Below are positions 42,283-50,543 of a stretch of 51,414 nt of DNA, piece after piece. A program made the position numbers and the translations under genes. Within the stretch, counting starts at the first letter, position 1. Each line of letters starts with the position of its first letter. The notes below the pieces were generated by a model. The model saw nothing but the letters and a program-made list of their open reading frames with translations. It was not told the DNA's origin and made no database searches. This DNA is from Bacteroidales bacterium (GTDB taxonomy: Bacteria > Bacteroidota > Bacteroidia > Bacteroidales > UBA932), in assembly GCA_017627255.1 (NCBI GenBank), contig JAGAHD010000009.1, forward strand, positions 1-51,414, in the 5' to 3' direction.

Positions 42283-43065
42283 TTACTTGTTGTACTTGAC
42301 CATCGTGTCGACGAAACGGATGGAAGCGTCCTCCATGTCGATGGTAAGGGTGTCGATCTTGGAGAGGATATAGTTGTAGAAAACCTGAAGGATGAGGGCG
42401 ACGATAAGACCACCGACGGTGGTGATAAGGGCGACCTTCATACCACCAGCCACAACGTTCGGGGAGATGTCACCGGCAGCCTGGATGGCGTCGAATGCCT
42501 GGATCATACCGATAACGGTACCAAGGAATCCGAGGGACGGGGCGATGGCGATGAACAGGGAGATCCAGCCGAGGCCCTTCTCCATGAGGCTCATCTGGAC
42601 GGAACCGTAGGAGACGATGGTCTTCTCGACGACGTCGACACCCTGGTCGGCGCGGAGGAGGCCCTGGTAGAAGATGGAAGCGACAGGACCGCGGGTCTCG
42701 CGGCAGACTTTCTTGGCTTCTTCGACACCACCCTTCTTGAGGGCAGCTTCAACCTTGTCCAGAAGTTTGACCGTGTTGGTCTTGGAGAAGGAAAGATACA
42801 GGATTCTTTCGATGGCGAGGGCAAGACCGAGGATGAGGCAGATGAGGATAAGGCTCATGAAGCCGGCACCACCTTCGATGAACTTGGTCTTGAGGGCCTG
42901 ATGCAGGGGAACTTCCTCACCGGAACCGGCAAAAAGGTCGGTGACCGGCTCAGCGGCGACCTGTTCGGTCGCGGCCGGAGCGGCCTGCTCGTCCTGGGCG
43001 GAAGCGATGCTCGCAGTGAAGGTCATGAGACCGGCGACTGCCAAAAACATGAAAAACTTTTTCAT
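42283..43065 (-). CDS. exbB: ExbB/TolQ/MotA proton channel protein with signal peptide
   Basis: 260 aa. Unlike E. coli ExbB it starts with a cleavable signal peptide (MKKFFMFLAVAGLMTFTASIASA) and a Pro/Ala/Glu-rich stretch to about 45. Then come a membrane helix (about 75-95), a cytoplasmic loop with RETRGPVASIFYQGLL, and two helices around 155-180 and 195-220 with the family motif APSLGFLGTVIGMIQAF. It forms the pentameric motor with ExbD. It is the first gene of the operon; no clear -7 box was found in the 116 nt upstream. Confidence 0.93.
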   Translation of the reverse strand: MKKFFMFLAVAGLMTFTASIASAQDEQAAPAATEQVAAEPVTDLFAGSGEEVPLHQALKTKFIEGGAGFMSLILICLILGLALAIERILYLSFSKTNTVKLLDKVEAALKKGGVEEAKKVCRETRGPVASIFYQGLLRADQGVDVVEKTIVSYGSVQMSLMEKGLGWISLFIAIAPSLGFLGTVIGMIQAFDAIQAAGDISPNVVAGGMKVALITTVGGLIVALILQVFYNYILSKIDTLTIDMEDASIRFVDTMVKYNK

Positions 43066-43181
43066 AATCGTTTTTGTGTTGTTAGTTATAAATTGAATTA
43101 GTAGTTAAAAATTTCCGTTTTATCGGGGTTCCCCGCTCAAAGTCCGTGCAATTTAGCAAATATTTTTCAAATGGCAATGAT

Positions 43182-44213
43182 TTATTTACTTATTTCGCCA
43201 TGCAGGTCCATTTCCAGCGCGTTTTTTACGTCGGAGTTCCGGTCGAATCGCCCCATCAGGACAAAGAGCTTTCCGAGCGCTGCCTCTGTCGTCGCATCGT
43301 ATCCGGACACGACACCGGCACGCTTGAGGGTCTTGCCGGTGGCATACATGTCCATGTTGACAGTGCCTGATTTACACTGAGTTACGTTGACAAGAATTTT
43401 GTCCATCGCGGCGGCTTCCTGCACGATTTCCAGGAACCAGGGCTTTGAAAGAGCGTTGCCGGAGCCGTATGTTTCGATGATGACGGCCCTTGTTTCCGGG
43501 CCGCAGAGGATGTTGCGGACGACCTGCGGGGTGATCCCGGGGTGTACCTTCAAGATAGAGACCCGGGTGTCCAGGCGGGTCTGGACCCGGAGGGGTGCTT
43601 CCCAGGAGGAGGGATAGCGGATGATCCGGTGGTTGTAGCGGATGTTGATGCCGGCTTCCGCCAGCGGCGGACAGTCTGGCGAGGAGAAAGCGTTGAAATC
43701 TTCGGCGCTGTATTTGGTGCATCGGTTCCCGCGCATCAGTTTGTCGTCGAAGAAGATGCTCACTTCCGGAACCATGGCATGCCCCTGGGCGTCATGGGCG
43801 GCGGCGATTTCCACGGCGGAGACGAGGTTTTCCTTTCCGTCGGTGCGGGGCATGCCGATCGGCAGTTGGCTGCCGGTAAAGATGACCGGTTTGGTCAGGG
43901 AATCCAGCATGAAACTCAGGGCAGAGGCCGAATAGGCCATGGTGTCGGTCCCGTGGAGGATGACGAATCCGTCGTATTCGTCATAACGGTCGCGGATCAG
44001 GCGGGAAAGGTCTACCCACAGGGCTGGTTCTACATCAGAGGAGTCGATGAGCGGGTTGAAGGTGTAGGAATCGATCCGGACGGCGAATTTCCTGAGTTCG
44101 GGAACCTCTTCCAGGATCTGGCTGAAATCGAAGGGACGGAGGGCCTGGTCCTCGGGGTCCTGTTTCATACCGATAGTTCCGCCGGTATAAATCAGAAGGA
44201 TGGCAGATTTCAT
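43182..44213 (-). CDS. ansA: type I L-asparaginase
   Basis: 343 aa, no signal peptide, so cytoplasmic. The first catalytic Thr is in YTGGTIGM (about 9-16), the second triad is in LHGTDTMAYSAS (Thr and Asp near 87-90), and the Lys in NRCTKYS. It hydrolyses asparagine to aspartate and ammonia. The length and AnsA-like C-terminal domain (HPGITPQVVRNIL) fit type I. It overlaps the tatD stop by 4 bp. Confidence 0.94.
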   Translation of the reverse strand: MKSAILLIYTGGTIGMKQDPEDQALRPFDFSQILEEVPELRKFAVRIDSYTFNPLIDSSDVEPALWVDLSRLIRDRYDEYDGFVILHGTDTMAYSASALSFMLDSLTKPVIFTGSQLPIGMPRTDGKENLVSAVEIAAAHDAQGHAMVPEVSIFFDDKLMRGNRCTKYSAEDFNAFSSPDCPPLAEAGINIRYNHRIIRYPSSWEAPLRVQTRLDTRVSILKVHPGITPQVVRNILCGPETRAVIIETYGSGNALSKPWFLEIVQEAAAMDKILVNVTQCKSGTVNMDMYATGKTLKRAGVVSGYDATTEAALGKLFVLMGRFDRNSDVKNALEMDLHGEISK

Positions 44214-44974
44214 AGGTTGAACAGTTTTTCTGCGTTCAGTGTCGTGATGCGGCCGACTTCCTCCAGGGACAAGCCCTTGATTTCGGCGACCTTGGCGGCT
44301 ACCAGGGGTAGGAAGGCGCTCTCGTTGCGCTCTCCCCGGTGCGGCACGGGGGCCAGGTAAGGGGCGTCGGTTTCCAGGAGGATGCGCTCCGCCGGAATGT
44401 CCCGGAGCGTCCGGGCGAGGGACGCGTTCCGGAAAGTGACGACCCCGCCGATGCCGACAGAAAAATCGCCGTAGCGGTTGACTCTTTCGAAAACCTCAAG
44501 GCTTCCGGAGAAACAGTGGAGATTTCCCCGCAGGTGGAGGTGGGAACAGTCTTTCAGGACGGCGATGAAATCTTCCCATGCGTCCCTCAGGTGGATGTTG
44601 ACCGGAAGGTCCCATTGGGCGGCGAGTTCAAACTGGACCCGGAGTGCTTCTTTCTGCTGCTTCTCGAACTGTTTGCCTTCATGATAGTCGAGGCCGATTT
44701 CGCCAACGGCGACGATGTCCCGCTCCCGATAGGGGAGCATCCGGTCGATTTCCTCCCGCCAGTTATTGTCGACCGATCCGGGATAGAGCCCGAGCATGGC
44801 ATACAGCACGCCGGGGTGGCGGTCTCCGATTTCCCAAAGGGCGTCCCGTTCGCGGCTGTCCACGTCCGCCTGGATCATTTTGCCGACGCCGGCTTCCAGG
44901 GCCCGGCCGATGGCGGCTTCGGCATCCGGCAGCAGCCACTCGTCGTAAAAATGGGTATGCGTATCTATGAACAT
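44210..44974 (-). CDS. tatD: TatD family metal-dependent deoxyribonuclease
   Basis: 254 aa TIM barrel. Metal ligands: FIDTHTHFYDE at the start (HxH), VGEIGLDYHE, NIHLRDAWED, LRGNLHCFSG and LETDAPYLAP. TatD proteins trim 3' DNA ends, probably in DNA repair. It is upstream partner of ansA. A TAAATTTG at 45006-44999 may be its -7 box. Confidence 0.93.
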   Translation of the reverse strand: MFIDTHTHFYDEWLLPDAEAAIGRALEAGVGKMIQADVDSRERDALWEIGDRHPGVLYAMLGLYPGSVDNNWREEIDRMLPYRERDIVAVGEIGLDYHEGKQFEKQQKEALRVQFELAAQWDLPVNIHLRDAWEDFIAVLKDCSHLHLRGNLHCFSGSLEVFERVNRYGDFSVGIGGVVTFRNASLARTLRDIPAERILLETDAPYLAPVPHRGERNESAFLPLVAAKVAEIKGLSLEEVGRITTLNAEKLFNL

Positions 44975-44998
44975 GCGGTCCGGTTATCAGTGCGGATG

Positions 44999-45006
44999 CA
45001 AATTTA
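44999..45006 (-). promoter_or_regulatory. possible -7 box of tatD-ansA
   Basis: Minus strand TAAATTTG, overlapping the dprA stop codon, 24 nt before tatD. No clear -33 element. Confidence 0.4.
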
Positions 45007-46149
45007 CAAAATATTTGCGGGAATCCGGCACTGTTGCAGCACATCCTTTTCCAGCAGTCCGTCCATCTCCAGCGTCCCGGTGCAGCGGCTGACTTCTTCC
45101 CAGCTCCAACCCGTTTCCCGGCACAAGTCTTCCTGGAGGATGTCCGGTCGGTCCCGGACGAGGAGGCCGATCCTGGTGAGGGGGCTGTCGGCTCCATAAC
45201 GCCGCGTGAGTTCGTCGGCGAAGCTTTCCGCCCGCTTCGGGAGCGGAGCGCCCAGGGAAAGCCTTTCCGCCAGATCCTCCGGATCGGTGATGATGTCGGC
45301 CCGGTGCTTCCGGATCAGGGCGTTGCACCCGGCGGACCGGATGTCTCCCGCACGGCCGGGGAGGACAAAGATATCCCGGTCATATTCCCAGGCGTAGCGG
45401 GCGGTGATGAGGCTCCCGCCCTTGGTTTTGGATTCGATGACGACGGTGGCCCGGCAGAGCCCCGCGATGATCCGGTTCCGCCGGATGAAATTGAGGGCGG
45501 CCGGCACCGTCCCGGGCGGATAGTCGGTCAGTACGCAGCACCCCGGGGTCCGGACGATCTGGTCCGCGAGGTCGGTATGCTGCCAGGGATAGACGCGTTC
45601 GATGCCGGTGGCCATGACTCCGATCGTTGTGAGTCCGCATTCCAGGGCGGTCCGGTGGGCGACGGCATCGGCCCCGAAGGCCAGTCCGCTGACAATGCAA
45701 CTGCGCGTGGGAGCCATACCGAGGGCCCCCACCAGCTTCCGGCACCATTCCCGGCCGTACGGACTGAGGTCCCGGGTTCCTACGAAAGCGATGCAGGGAT
45801 GCCGGCCGAAAAGTTCGGAGGGAGGGGAGGTGGTCCTCAGGTAGAGTCCGAGGGGCGGGTCCGGACATTCCGCGAGCAGGGACGGGTAGCCGGGATCCCC
45901 GAAGGGAAGGAAGCGGAAGCCTTGGGATGTGGTCCATTCCAGCTCCGCCGCAGTTTTTTCCAGGGCGGCAAGAGTAAGTCCGGCCGCCAGGTCCCGGTGG
46001 ACACCGAGGGCCTCACGGAGAGTGTCCGGGTCCATGCGGAAGACGGCGGCGGCCGATCCGGCGAACCGGACTAGGGTGTGTCCGAGGACGGGCTGGTAAC
46101 CGAAAACCCGGTTGAGGGCGCACAGGCAGAGGTTTTCTTCGATATCCAT
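45004..46149 (-). CDS. dprA: DNA-processing protein DprA
   Basis: 381 aa. An N-terminal helical domain (1 to about 95) precedes the Rossmann-like core: FVGTRDLSPYGREW, SGLAFGADAVAHRTAL, FIRRNRIIAGLCRATVVIE (shortened), GGSLITARYAWEYDRDIFVLPG and GCNALIRKHRADII. A winged-helix C-terminal domain follows (about 315-381). DprA protects incoming single-stranded DNA and loads RecA in natural transformation. Confidence 0.94.
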   Translation of the reverse strand: MDIEENLCLCALNRVFGYQPVLGHTLVRFAGSAAAVFRMDPDTLREALGVHRDLAAGLTLAALEKTAAELEWTTSQGFRFLPFGDPGYPSLLAECPDPPLGLYLRTTSPPSELFGRHPCIAFVGTRDLSPYGREWCRKLVGALGMAPTRSCIVSGLAFGADAVAHRTALECGLTTIGVMATGIERVYPWQHTDLADQIVRTPGCCVLTDYPPGTVPAALNFIRRNRIIAGLCRATVVIESKTKGGSLITARYAWEYDRDIFVLPGRAGDIRSAGCNALIRKHRADIITDPEDLAERLSLGAPLPKRAESFADELTRRYGADSPLTRIGLLVRDRPDILQEDLCRETGWSWEEVSRCTGTLEMDGLLEKDVLQQCRIPANIL

Positions 46150-46187
46150 GGCTTTTTTCCGCCAAGATAGGAAAACCTCCCCTGAAA

Positions 46188-46230
46188 CAGCACAAGTTCT
46201 CCACGGGTTGTGGAAAACTTGTGTTGTTTT
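46188..46230. repeat. 17-bp inverted repeat, probable terminator
   Basis: Arms 46188-46204 and 46210-46226 pair over 17 positions with two mismatches/wobbles and a 5-nt loop; TTTT follows on the plus strand and TTT on the minus. It sits between queA and dprA, so it probably ends queA transcription. The minus strand contains TTTTCCACA, a match to a loose DnaA-box consensus, likely by chance. Confidence 0.6.
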
Positions 46231-46269
46231 ACGGTATAAATAAATGTTTGCCTATGATGGCTCCCCCTG

Positions 46270-47319
46270 TCAGATGATCAGCAGGGCGTCTCCGTAGGGA
46301 CCGAATTTGTAGTCCATCTCCAGGGCGGTCCTGTAGGCGTTCATGACATTCTGGTAGCCTCCGAACGCCGCGACACACATCAGCATCGTGGACTGAGGAA
46401 GATGGAAATTGGACACGGCCGCATCCGGGACGGAATACTGGTACGGGGGGAAGATGAACTTGTTGGTCCATCCGTCGAAGACGTTGACTTCATGGGTGGT
46501 GGTCACATAGGTCTCCAGTCCCCGCATGACCGTGACGCCCACGGCGACGACTTTCTTTCCGGTTCGCTTGGCCTTGTTGATGTCCGCGGCAGCCTTCTCC
46601 CCGATGATCAGGCGTTCGGAATCCATCCGGTGTTTGGAGAGATCTTCCACATCGACACGACGGAAGTGGCCGATTCCCATGTGAACAGTGATGAACGTCT
46701 TCTCGATATCCTTGAGTATCATGCGGTTGAATAACTCCCGGCTGAAATGCAGACCGGCGGCAGGAGCGGAAACGGCTCCTTCATTGGACGCAAAAATCGT
46801 CTGGAAATTCTCAGCGTCTTCCGGCGTCACATTCGGTTTGACCCATCCCGGGACCGGCGTTTCACCGAGGGAGAAGAGCGCTTCCTTGAAATCCTCGTAC
46901 GGACCGTCAAAGAGAAACCGGAGTGTCCGGCCGCGGGAGGTCGTGTTGTCGATGACTTCCGCCACGAGGGATTCGTCTTCGCCGAAATACAACTTGTTGC
47001 CGATACGGATCTTGCGGGCAGGATCCACGATTACATCCCAGAGACGCTGTTCCCGGTTGAGTTCGCGGAGCAGGAAGACCATGATGTCGGCGCCGGTTTT
47101 CTCTTTCTTCCCGTACAGGCGGGCGGGGAAAACCTTGGTGTCGTTGAGGACGAAGGTGTCTCCCTTGCCGAAATAATCTACGATATCCTTGAAAACCCGG
47201 TGCTCGATTTCGCCGGTGTCTTTGTGGAGGACCATCATCTTGGCCTCATCCCGCCAGCGCGGGGGCTCCTGCGCGATTTTCTCCTGCGGGAGATCGAAAG
47301 CGAATTGTGAAAGTTTCAT
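46270..47319 (-). CDS. queA: tRNA preQ1 ribosyltransferase-isomerase (queuosine)
   Basis: 349 aa, family length. It transfers and isomerises the ribosyl group of SAM to 7-aminomethyl-7-deazaguanine in tRNA. Signatures: FDLPQEKIAQEPPRWRDEAK (start), FVLNDTKVFPARLYG, PAAGLHFSRELF, HMGIGHFRRV and NFHLPQSTMLMCVAAFGG. No other queuosine gene is present in the window. Confidence 0.96.
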   Translation of the reverse strand: MKLSQFAFDLPQEKIAQEPPRWRDEAKMMVLHKDTGEIEHRVFKDIVDYFGKGDTFVLNDTKVFPARLYGKKEKTGADIMVFLLRELNREQRLWDVIVDPARKIRIGNKLYFGEDESLVAEVIDNTTSRGRTLRFLFDGPYEDFKEALFSLGETPVPGWVKPNVTPEDAENFQTIFASNEGAVSAPAAGLHFSRELFNRMILKDIEKTFITVHMGIGHFRRVDVEDLSKHRMDSERLIIGEKAAADINKAKRTGKKVVAVGVTVMRGLETYVTTTHEVNVFDGWTNKFIFPPYQYSVPDAAVSNFHLPQSTMLMCVAAFGGYQNVMNAYRTALEMDYKFGPYGDALLII

Positions 47320-47372
47320 GTACAGTCGTCACATTGATACTATTAATATACGGCAGTCGTCCGGAAAAAGTT

Positions 47373-48305
47373 TCATTTTTTCTTTTTGAGGACTTCGAGA
47401 CGGGCCGCTGCGGCAAGGCGGTCGTTTTCCGTTTCTCCGTACTTCGCCATCATCGGCAGGTATTTCTTCTCCAGCTTGACGTTTTTCTCGTTGCGGGCGA
47501 GCAGGATGCAGTTCCGGATGGCTGTCACGTCACCGGGGTGCTTTTTCAAAACGGCATTGTAGTACTTGAGGGCTTTCTTGTGGTCTTTCCGGCTTACGAA
47601 CCAGTAGGAACCGATATTGTCCATGAACAGGGGATCGTCCTTGCAGTAGGAGAGCATGTGTTCGGACAGGGTGCGGAAGGCTTCGGCGGAGGCGTTGCTG
47701 CCGATACGGAAGAAAGAGACGCAGTAATCCTGGATGAATGCCTTGAAGGTTTCGTCATCCACCCGGTCGATACCGGGATATACCCACCCGGGGTGCGTCT
47801 TGTAATGTCTGTCCACGATGGATTTGAGGACGGAAAGCGCCATGTCGGGGCTCTCCTTCTCATAGGCGGTCAGGGCCGTGACGCGGAGAAATGCGAGGTC
47901 CAGCCGCTCCGGATGCAGTTCGATGGCCCGGTTGAGGGCCTGCTCCGCCTGTGAGAACAGGTCGTCATCATATTGGGGATCTTCAAAATAGTTGCGCTTG
48001 ACCCCGAGCGAATCCGTGAACGGGAGGATTGGGGCGTTGCCGAGATAGCGGTCCCGGTCGAGTTGGATGACCTGGGTGCTTTCGCTGCGCATGAAGCAGA
48101 AGGAGAAACGGGCAAGCAGCATCTCCAGGTCGTCCGGATAGTCGGCCGCCCACTTGTCCAGGAGCGTCTCGACGCCGACGCCGGCGGCTCCGACCCGCTG
48201 GACGAGGTTGTTGTACCGGCGCAGGTAGTCTTCGGGAGAGGTGGTCTGGGCCTGGAGAGAAAGGCAGAGCGCAAAGGCTGCCATGAAGGAAAGGAACTTT
48301 TTCAT
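47373..48305 (-). CDS. periplasmic TPR-like protein
   Basis: 310 aa from ATG 48305, which overlaps the methyltransferase stop (ATGA); the longer frame upstream is the antisense of that gene. A signal peptide (MKKFLSFMAAFALCLSLQAQ, cut after about 20) is followed by helical repeats: LFSQAEQALNRAIELHPERL, DHKKALKYYNAVLKKHPGD (TPR-like). The tail is Lys-rich. Function unknown; TPR proteins usually scaffold protein contacts. It is last in a three-gene unit. Confidence 0.72.
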   Translation of the reverse strand: MKKFLSFMAAFALCLSLQAQTTSPEDYLRRYNNLVQRVGAAGVGVETLLDKWAADYPDDLEMLLARFSFCFMRSESTQVIQLDRDRYLGNAPILPFTDSLGVKRNYFEDPQYDDDLFSQAEQALNRAIELHPERLDLAFLRVTALTAYEKESPDMALSVLKSIVDRHYKTHPGWVYPGIDRVDDETFKAFIQDYCVSFFRIGSNASAEAFRTLSEHMLSYCKDDPLFMDNIGSYWFVSRKDHKKALKYYNAVLKKHPGDVTAIRNCILLARNEKNVKLEKKYLPMMAKYGETENDRLAAAARLEVLKKKK

Positions 48306-49447
48306 CGTATGTCCATTCTGATTCGGGATTCTTTGGGATAGAGGTTGTTGCATCGGCGGCCGATGTTCTTGGCCGGGCCGAGCGGGTGGCCCTTGTAGGT
48401 AATCGTGATGAGGCCGGCCGGGGCGTCGGGAAGCACGAGGGCGTCTCCGTGCAGGTAGTGGAGGGCGGTCTGCCGGTCCACCTCCCAGCAGGGACAGGCT
48501 TGCGGGGGCGTGACGGGGCGTTCGGCCCGGAAACGGGTGAAGATGTCGCAGGAGCGTACGGAAGGATGCTCCCCATGCTTGACCAGGATGGCGGCATACT
48601 GTCCTTCGCCCGGAACGTGTCCGGGAAGGAGGAGGCTGCCATGCCGCGTCCTGAGGATGGGCGGGAATTCGGCGGGAGGCAGGATGTCCGCCCCCAGTTC
48701 GGAGGCGGCCCAGGCGACATTGTCGTCGTTTTCCCAGCGGTTGAACGTGCAGGTGGAATAGATGAGGACCCCGCCCGGCCGGAGTCCCGGCCAGACATCC
48801 GACAGGATGCGGCGCTGGCGGGCGGCGCAGAAGCGGACCGTCTCTTCGGACCATTCGGCTGCGGCTCTCGCGTCCTTGCGGAACATCCCCTCTCCGGAGC
48901 AGGGGACATCGGCGACAATCAGGTCGAACGCCTTTTCCCGGCCGAAAGCGGAAGGGTCGCGGGACACTACGCCGACACGGTTCTCCCCCCAGGTCCTGAC
49001 ATTGGCCCGGAGTGTGCCGAAGCGGTTTTTCATCACTTCATTGGCCAGGAGGGAAAAGTCATCGCCGAAGGCTTCCCGCAGCGATGCCGCGATGTCCGTA
49101 GTCTTCCCGCCGGGAGCGGCGCAGAGGTCCAGCACGCTGATTCCCGCGCCGAATCGCTCCAGTACCTGCCGGACCGCCTCTCCGACGAACATGGCGGAGG
49201 AGTCCTGGACATAGTAGCACCCCGCATGGTAGAGGGGGTCCAGGGTGAAGGAGGGACGTTCCCCGAGCAGGTAACCGTACGGGTTCCATGGAATGGGAAC
49301 AGCCTCGGGGAAAGGACATTCCCGGAGTTTGGCAGGGTTGAGGCGGATGGATACGGAGGGTTCGCCGGCCAGGGCTTCGACAACTTCCTCAGCCATCTCC
49401 GCCCCCACCGCTTCGGCAAGCACCGGTATGAATCCCTCCGGGACCAT
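48302..49447 (-). CDS. RsmF-like rRNA cytosine-C5 methyltransferase
   Basis: 381 aa of the NOL1/NOP2/Sun family. The SAM site is VLDLCAAPGGKTTDIAAS (about 120), the motif with catalytic Cys is DVPCSGEGMFRKD, and the second Cys motif is YSTCTFNRWENDD. The C-terminal part (about 290-381), with HYLHGDALVLP and YKGHPLGPAKNIGRRCNN, resembles the PUA-like tail of RsmF, which methylates 16S rRNA C1407 in E. coli. The target here is inferred. Start overlaps the upstream stop. Confidence 0.88.
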   Translation of the reverse strand: MVPEGFIPVLAEAVGAEMAEEVVEALAGEPSVSIRLNPAKLRECPFPEAVPIPWNPYGYLLGERPSFTLDPLYHAGCYYVQDSSAMFVGEAVRQVLERFGAGISVLDLCAAPGGKTTDIAASLREAFGDDFSLLANEVMKNRFGTLRANVRTWGENRVGVVSRDPSAFGREKAFDLIVADVPCSGEGMFRKDARAAAEWSEETVRFCAARQRRILSDVWPGLRPGGVLIYSTCTFNRWENDDNVAWAASELGADILPPAEFPPILRTRHGSLLLPGHVPGEGQYAAILVKHGEHPSVRSCDIFTRFRAERPVTPPQACPCWEVDRQTALHYLHGDALVLPDAPAGLITITYKGHPLGPAKNIGRRCNNLYPKESRIRMDIR

Positions 49448-49893
49448 TACAGGCCGAACTGCTTGGGGTCGAATCCTTCCGGAACCTTGCCGTTGGACAT
49501 GTCAACCAGGGAATCCACCATCTTGTCGAGGGCGCTCTTGATCTTGCCGCCCAGCATCATCTTCATCATCAGGTTGAGGTCGGCCTCGGCCTTGATCCAG
49601 AATTCGGTCTTGTAGGGCTCTGAGGGAGCCGGGTCGAAATGCAGTTCGATATGGAAGGCCAGGGGGGCGTCGAAATCGACGAGTTCGATCCGGGAGTAGG
49701 GAACACGGTCATGGACTTTCACGCCGAAATGGAATCCCTGGATCGTCGCCGTGATGGTATCGTAGTCGGCTTCCACTCCCTGTTTCTTGTCTTCGGGGAG
49801 CATGGTATAGAAATTCCGCATGTCCACGAAAGACATGTAGAGTTCATAAGGCTGACGGGAAACAATCCCTTTCTTGCTTTCTATTTCGGTCAT
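49447..49893 (-). CDS. SRPBCC-like small protein
   Basis: 148 aa from ATG 49893 (MTEIESKKG); a longer frame to 49926 crosses the promoter. The order SRQPYELYMSFVDMRNFYTML, IELVDFDAPLAFHIELHFD (strands) and a long C-terminal helix with MMKMMLGGKIKSALDKM fits the START/Bet v 1-like SRPBCC fold. It binds unknown ligands. It is first in the unit with the methyltransferase and the TPR protein. Confidence 0.7.
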   Translation of the reverse strand: MTEIESKKGIVSRQPYELYMSFVDMRNFYTMLPEDKKQGVEADYDTITATIQGFHFGVKVHDRVPYSRIELVDFDAPLAFHIELHFDPAPSEPYKTEFWIKAEADLNLMMKMMLGGKIKSALDKMVDSLVDMSNGKVPEGFDPKQFGL

Positions 49894-49899
49894 AATCGT

Positions 49900-49907
49900 T
49901 ATCTTTG
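49900..49907 (+). promoter_or_regulatory. -7 box for the Nudix hydrolase gene
   Basis: TATCTTTG, 24 nt before ATG 49932. It faces the minus-strand -7 box at 49922-49915, so the two promoters overlap and should exclude each other. Confidence 0.65.
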
Positions 49908-49914
49908 CAATTTG

Positions 49915-49922
49915 CAAATATA
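49915..49922 (-). promoter_or_regulatory. -7 box for the SRPBCC / methyltransferase / TPR unit
   Basis: Minus strand TATATTTG, 21 nt before the start codon at 49893. Between and through the two -7 boxes runs a perfect inverted repeat TTTGCAA-T-TTGCAAA (49904-49918). Confidence 0.6.
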
Positions 49923-49931
49923 GCAAATATT

Positions 49932-50543
49932 ATGCACAAGATATACTTCGAGAAAAGATGTATCGTCGTCTGTTCCCCCGATGAGGAGGCGCTGGCGGAT
50001 CCGAATTCGGTGGAATTCCACCTCGGGGAGAAACTGGACATCCATGCCCTCGTGCGGATGTTCGAGGTGCAGGACACCCTTTCCAGGATCTATATTCCCA
50101 CGGATGACATCGAGCGGACCTATCGCCGCCTGTGCGGAGAATTCCGTGAGGTCAATGCCGCGGGCGGGCTGGTGTCCAACCGGCGCGGCGACTATCTGCT
50201 GATTTCCCGGAGCGGATTGTGGGACCTTCCCAAAGGGCACCAGGAGCCCGGAGAAGACATCGAGGTGACGGCCCTGCGGGAAGTCCAGGAGGAAACGGGA
50301 GTGGACCAGCTCCAGTTGCGCCGCCTGATCTGCATCACCGACCATGTGTATTTTCGGAACGGAATGTGGCATCTCAAGCATACCTGGTGGTATGACATGC
50401 TCTATACCGACCCGACAAACCTGACGCCGCAGCGCGAGGAGGATATCACCAAGGCCGCGTGGGTGGCGAAGTCAAGCCTGCCTCCTTTCCTGAAGAATAC
50501 CTATCCGTCTATCGTGGAAGTGTTCCGCGAGGCGCGGATCTGA
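49932..50543 (+). CDS. Nudix hydrolase with N-terminal extension
   Basis: 203 aa from ATG 49932. The first 75 residues form an extra domain; the Nudix domain follows with the full box GHQEPGEDIEVTALREVQEE (start of box, 102-121) and TGV after it, matching GX5EX7REUXEEXGU. It hydrolyses a nucleoside diphosphate linked to another moiety; substrate unknown. The C-terminal 43 bp overlap the convergent symporter gene. Confidence 0.88.
   Translation: MHKIYFEKRCIVVCSPDEEALADPNSVEFHLGEKLDIHALVRMFEVQDTLSRIYIPTDDIERTYRRLCGEFREVNAAGGLVSNRRGDYLLISRSGLWDLPKGHQEPGEDIEVTALREVQEETGVDQLQLRRLICITDHVYFRNGMWHLKHTWWYDMLYTDPTNLTPQREEDITKAAWVAKSSLPPFLKNTYPSIVEVFREARI

Noticed and set aside
42259..43101. 280-codon plus-strand frame opposite exbB
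   Set aside because: Asp/Gly-rich antisense of exbB with no motif.
46209..46217. DnaA box indicating a replication origin
   Set aside because: A single loose match inside a hairpin, with no dnaA, dnaN or AT-rich unwinding region nearby.
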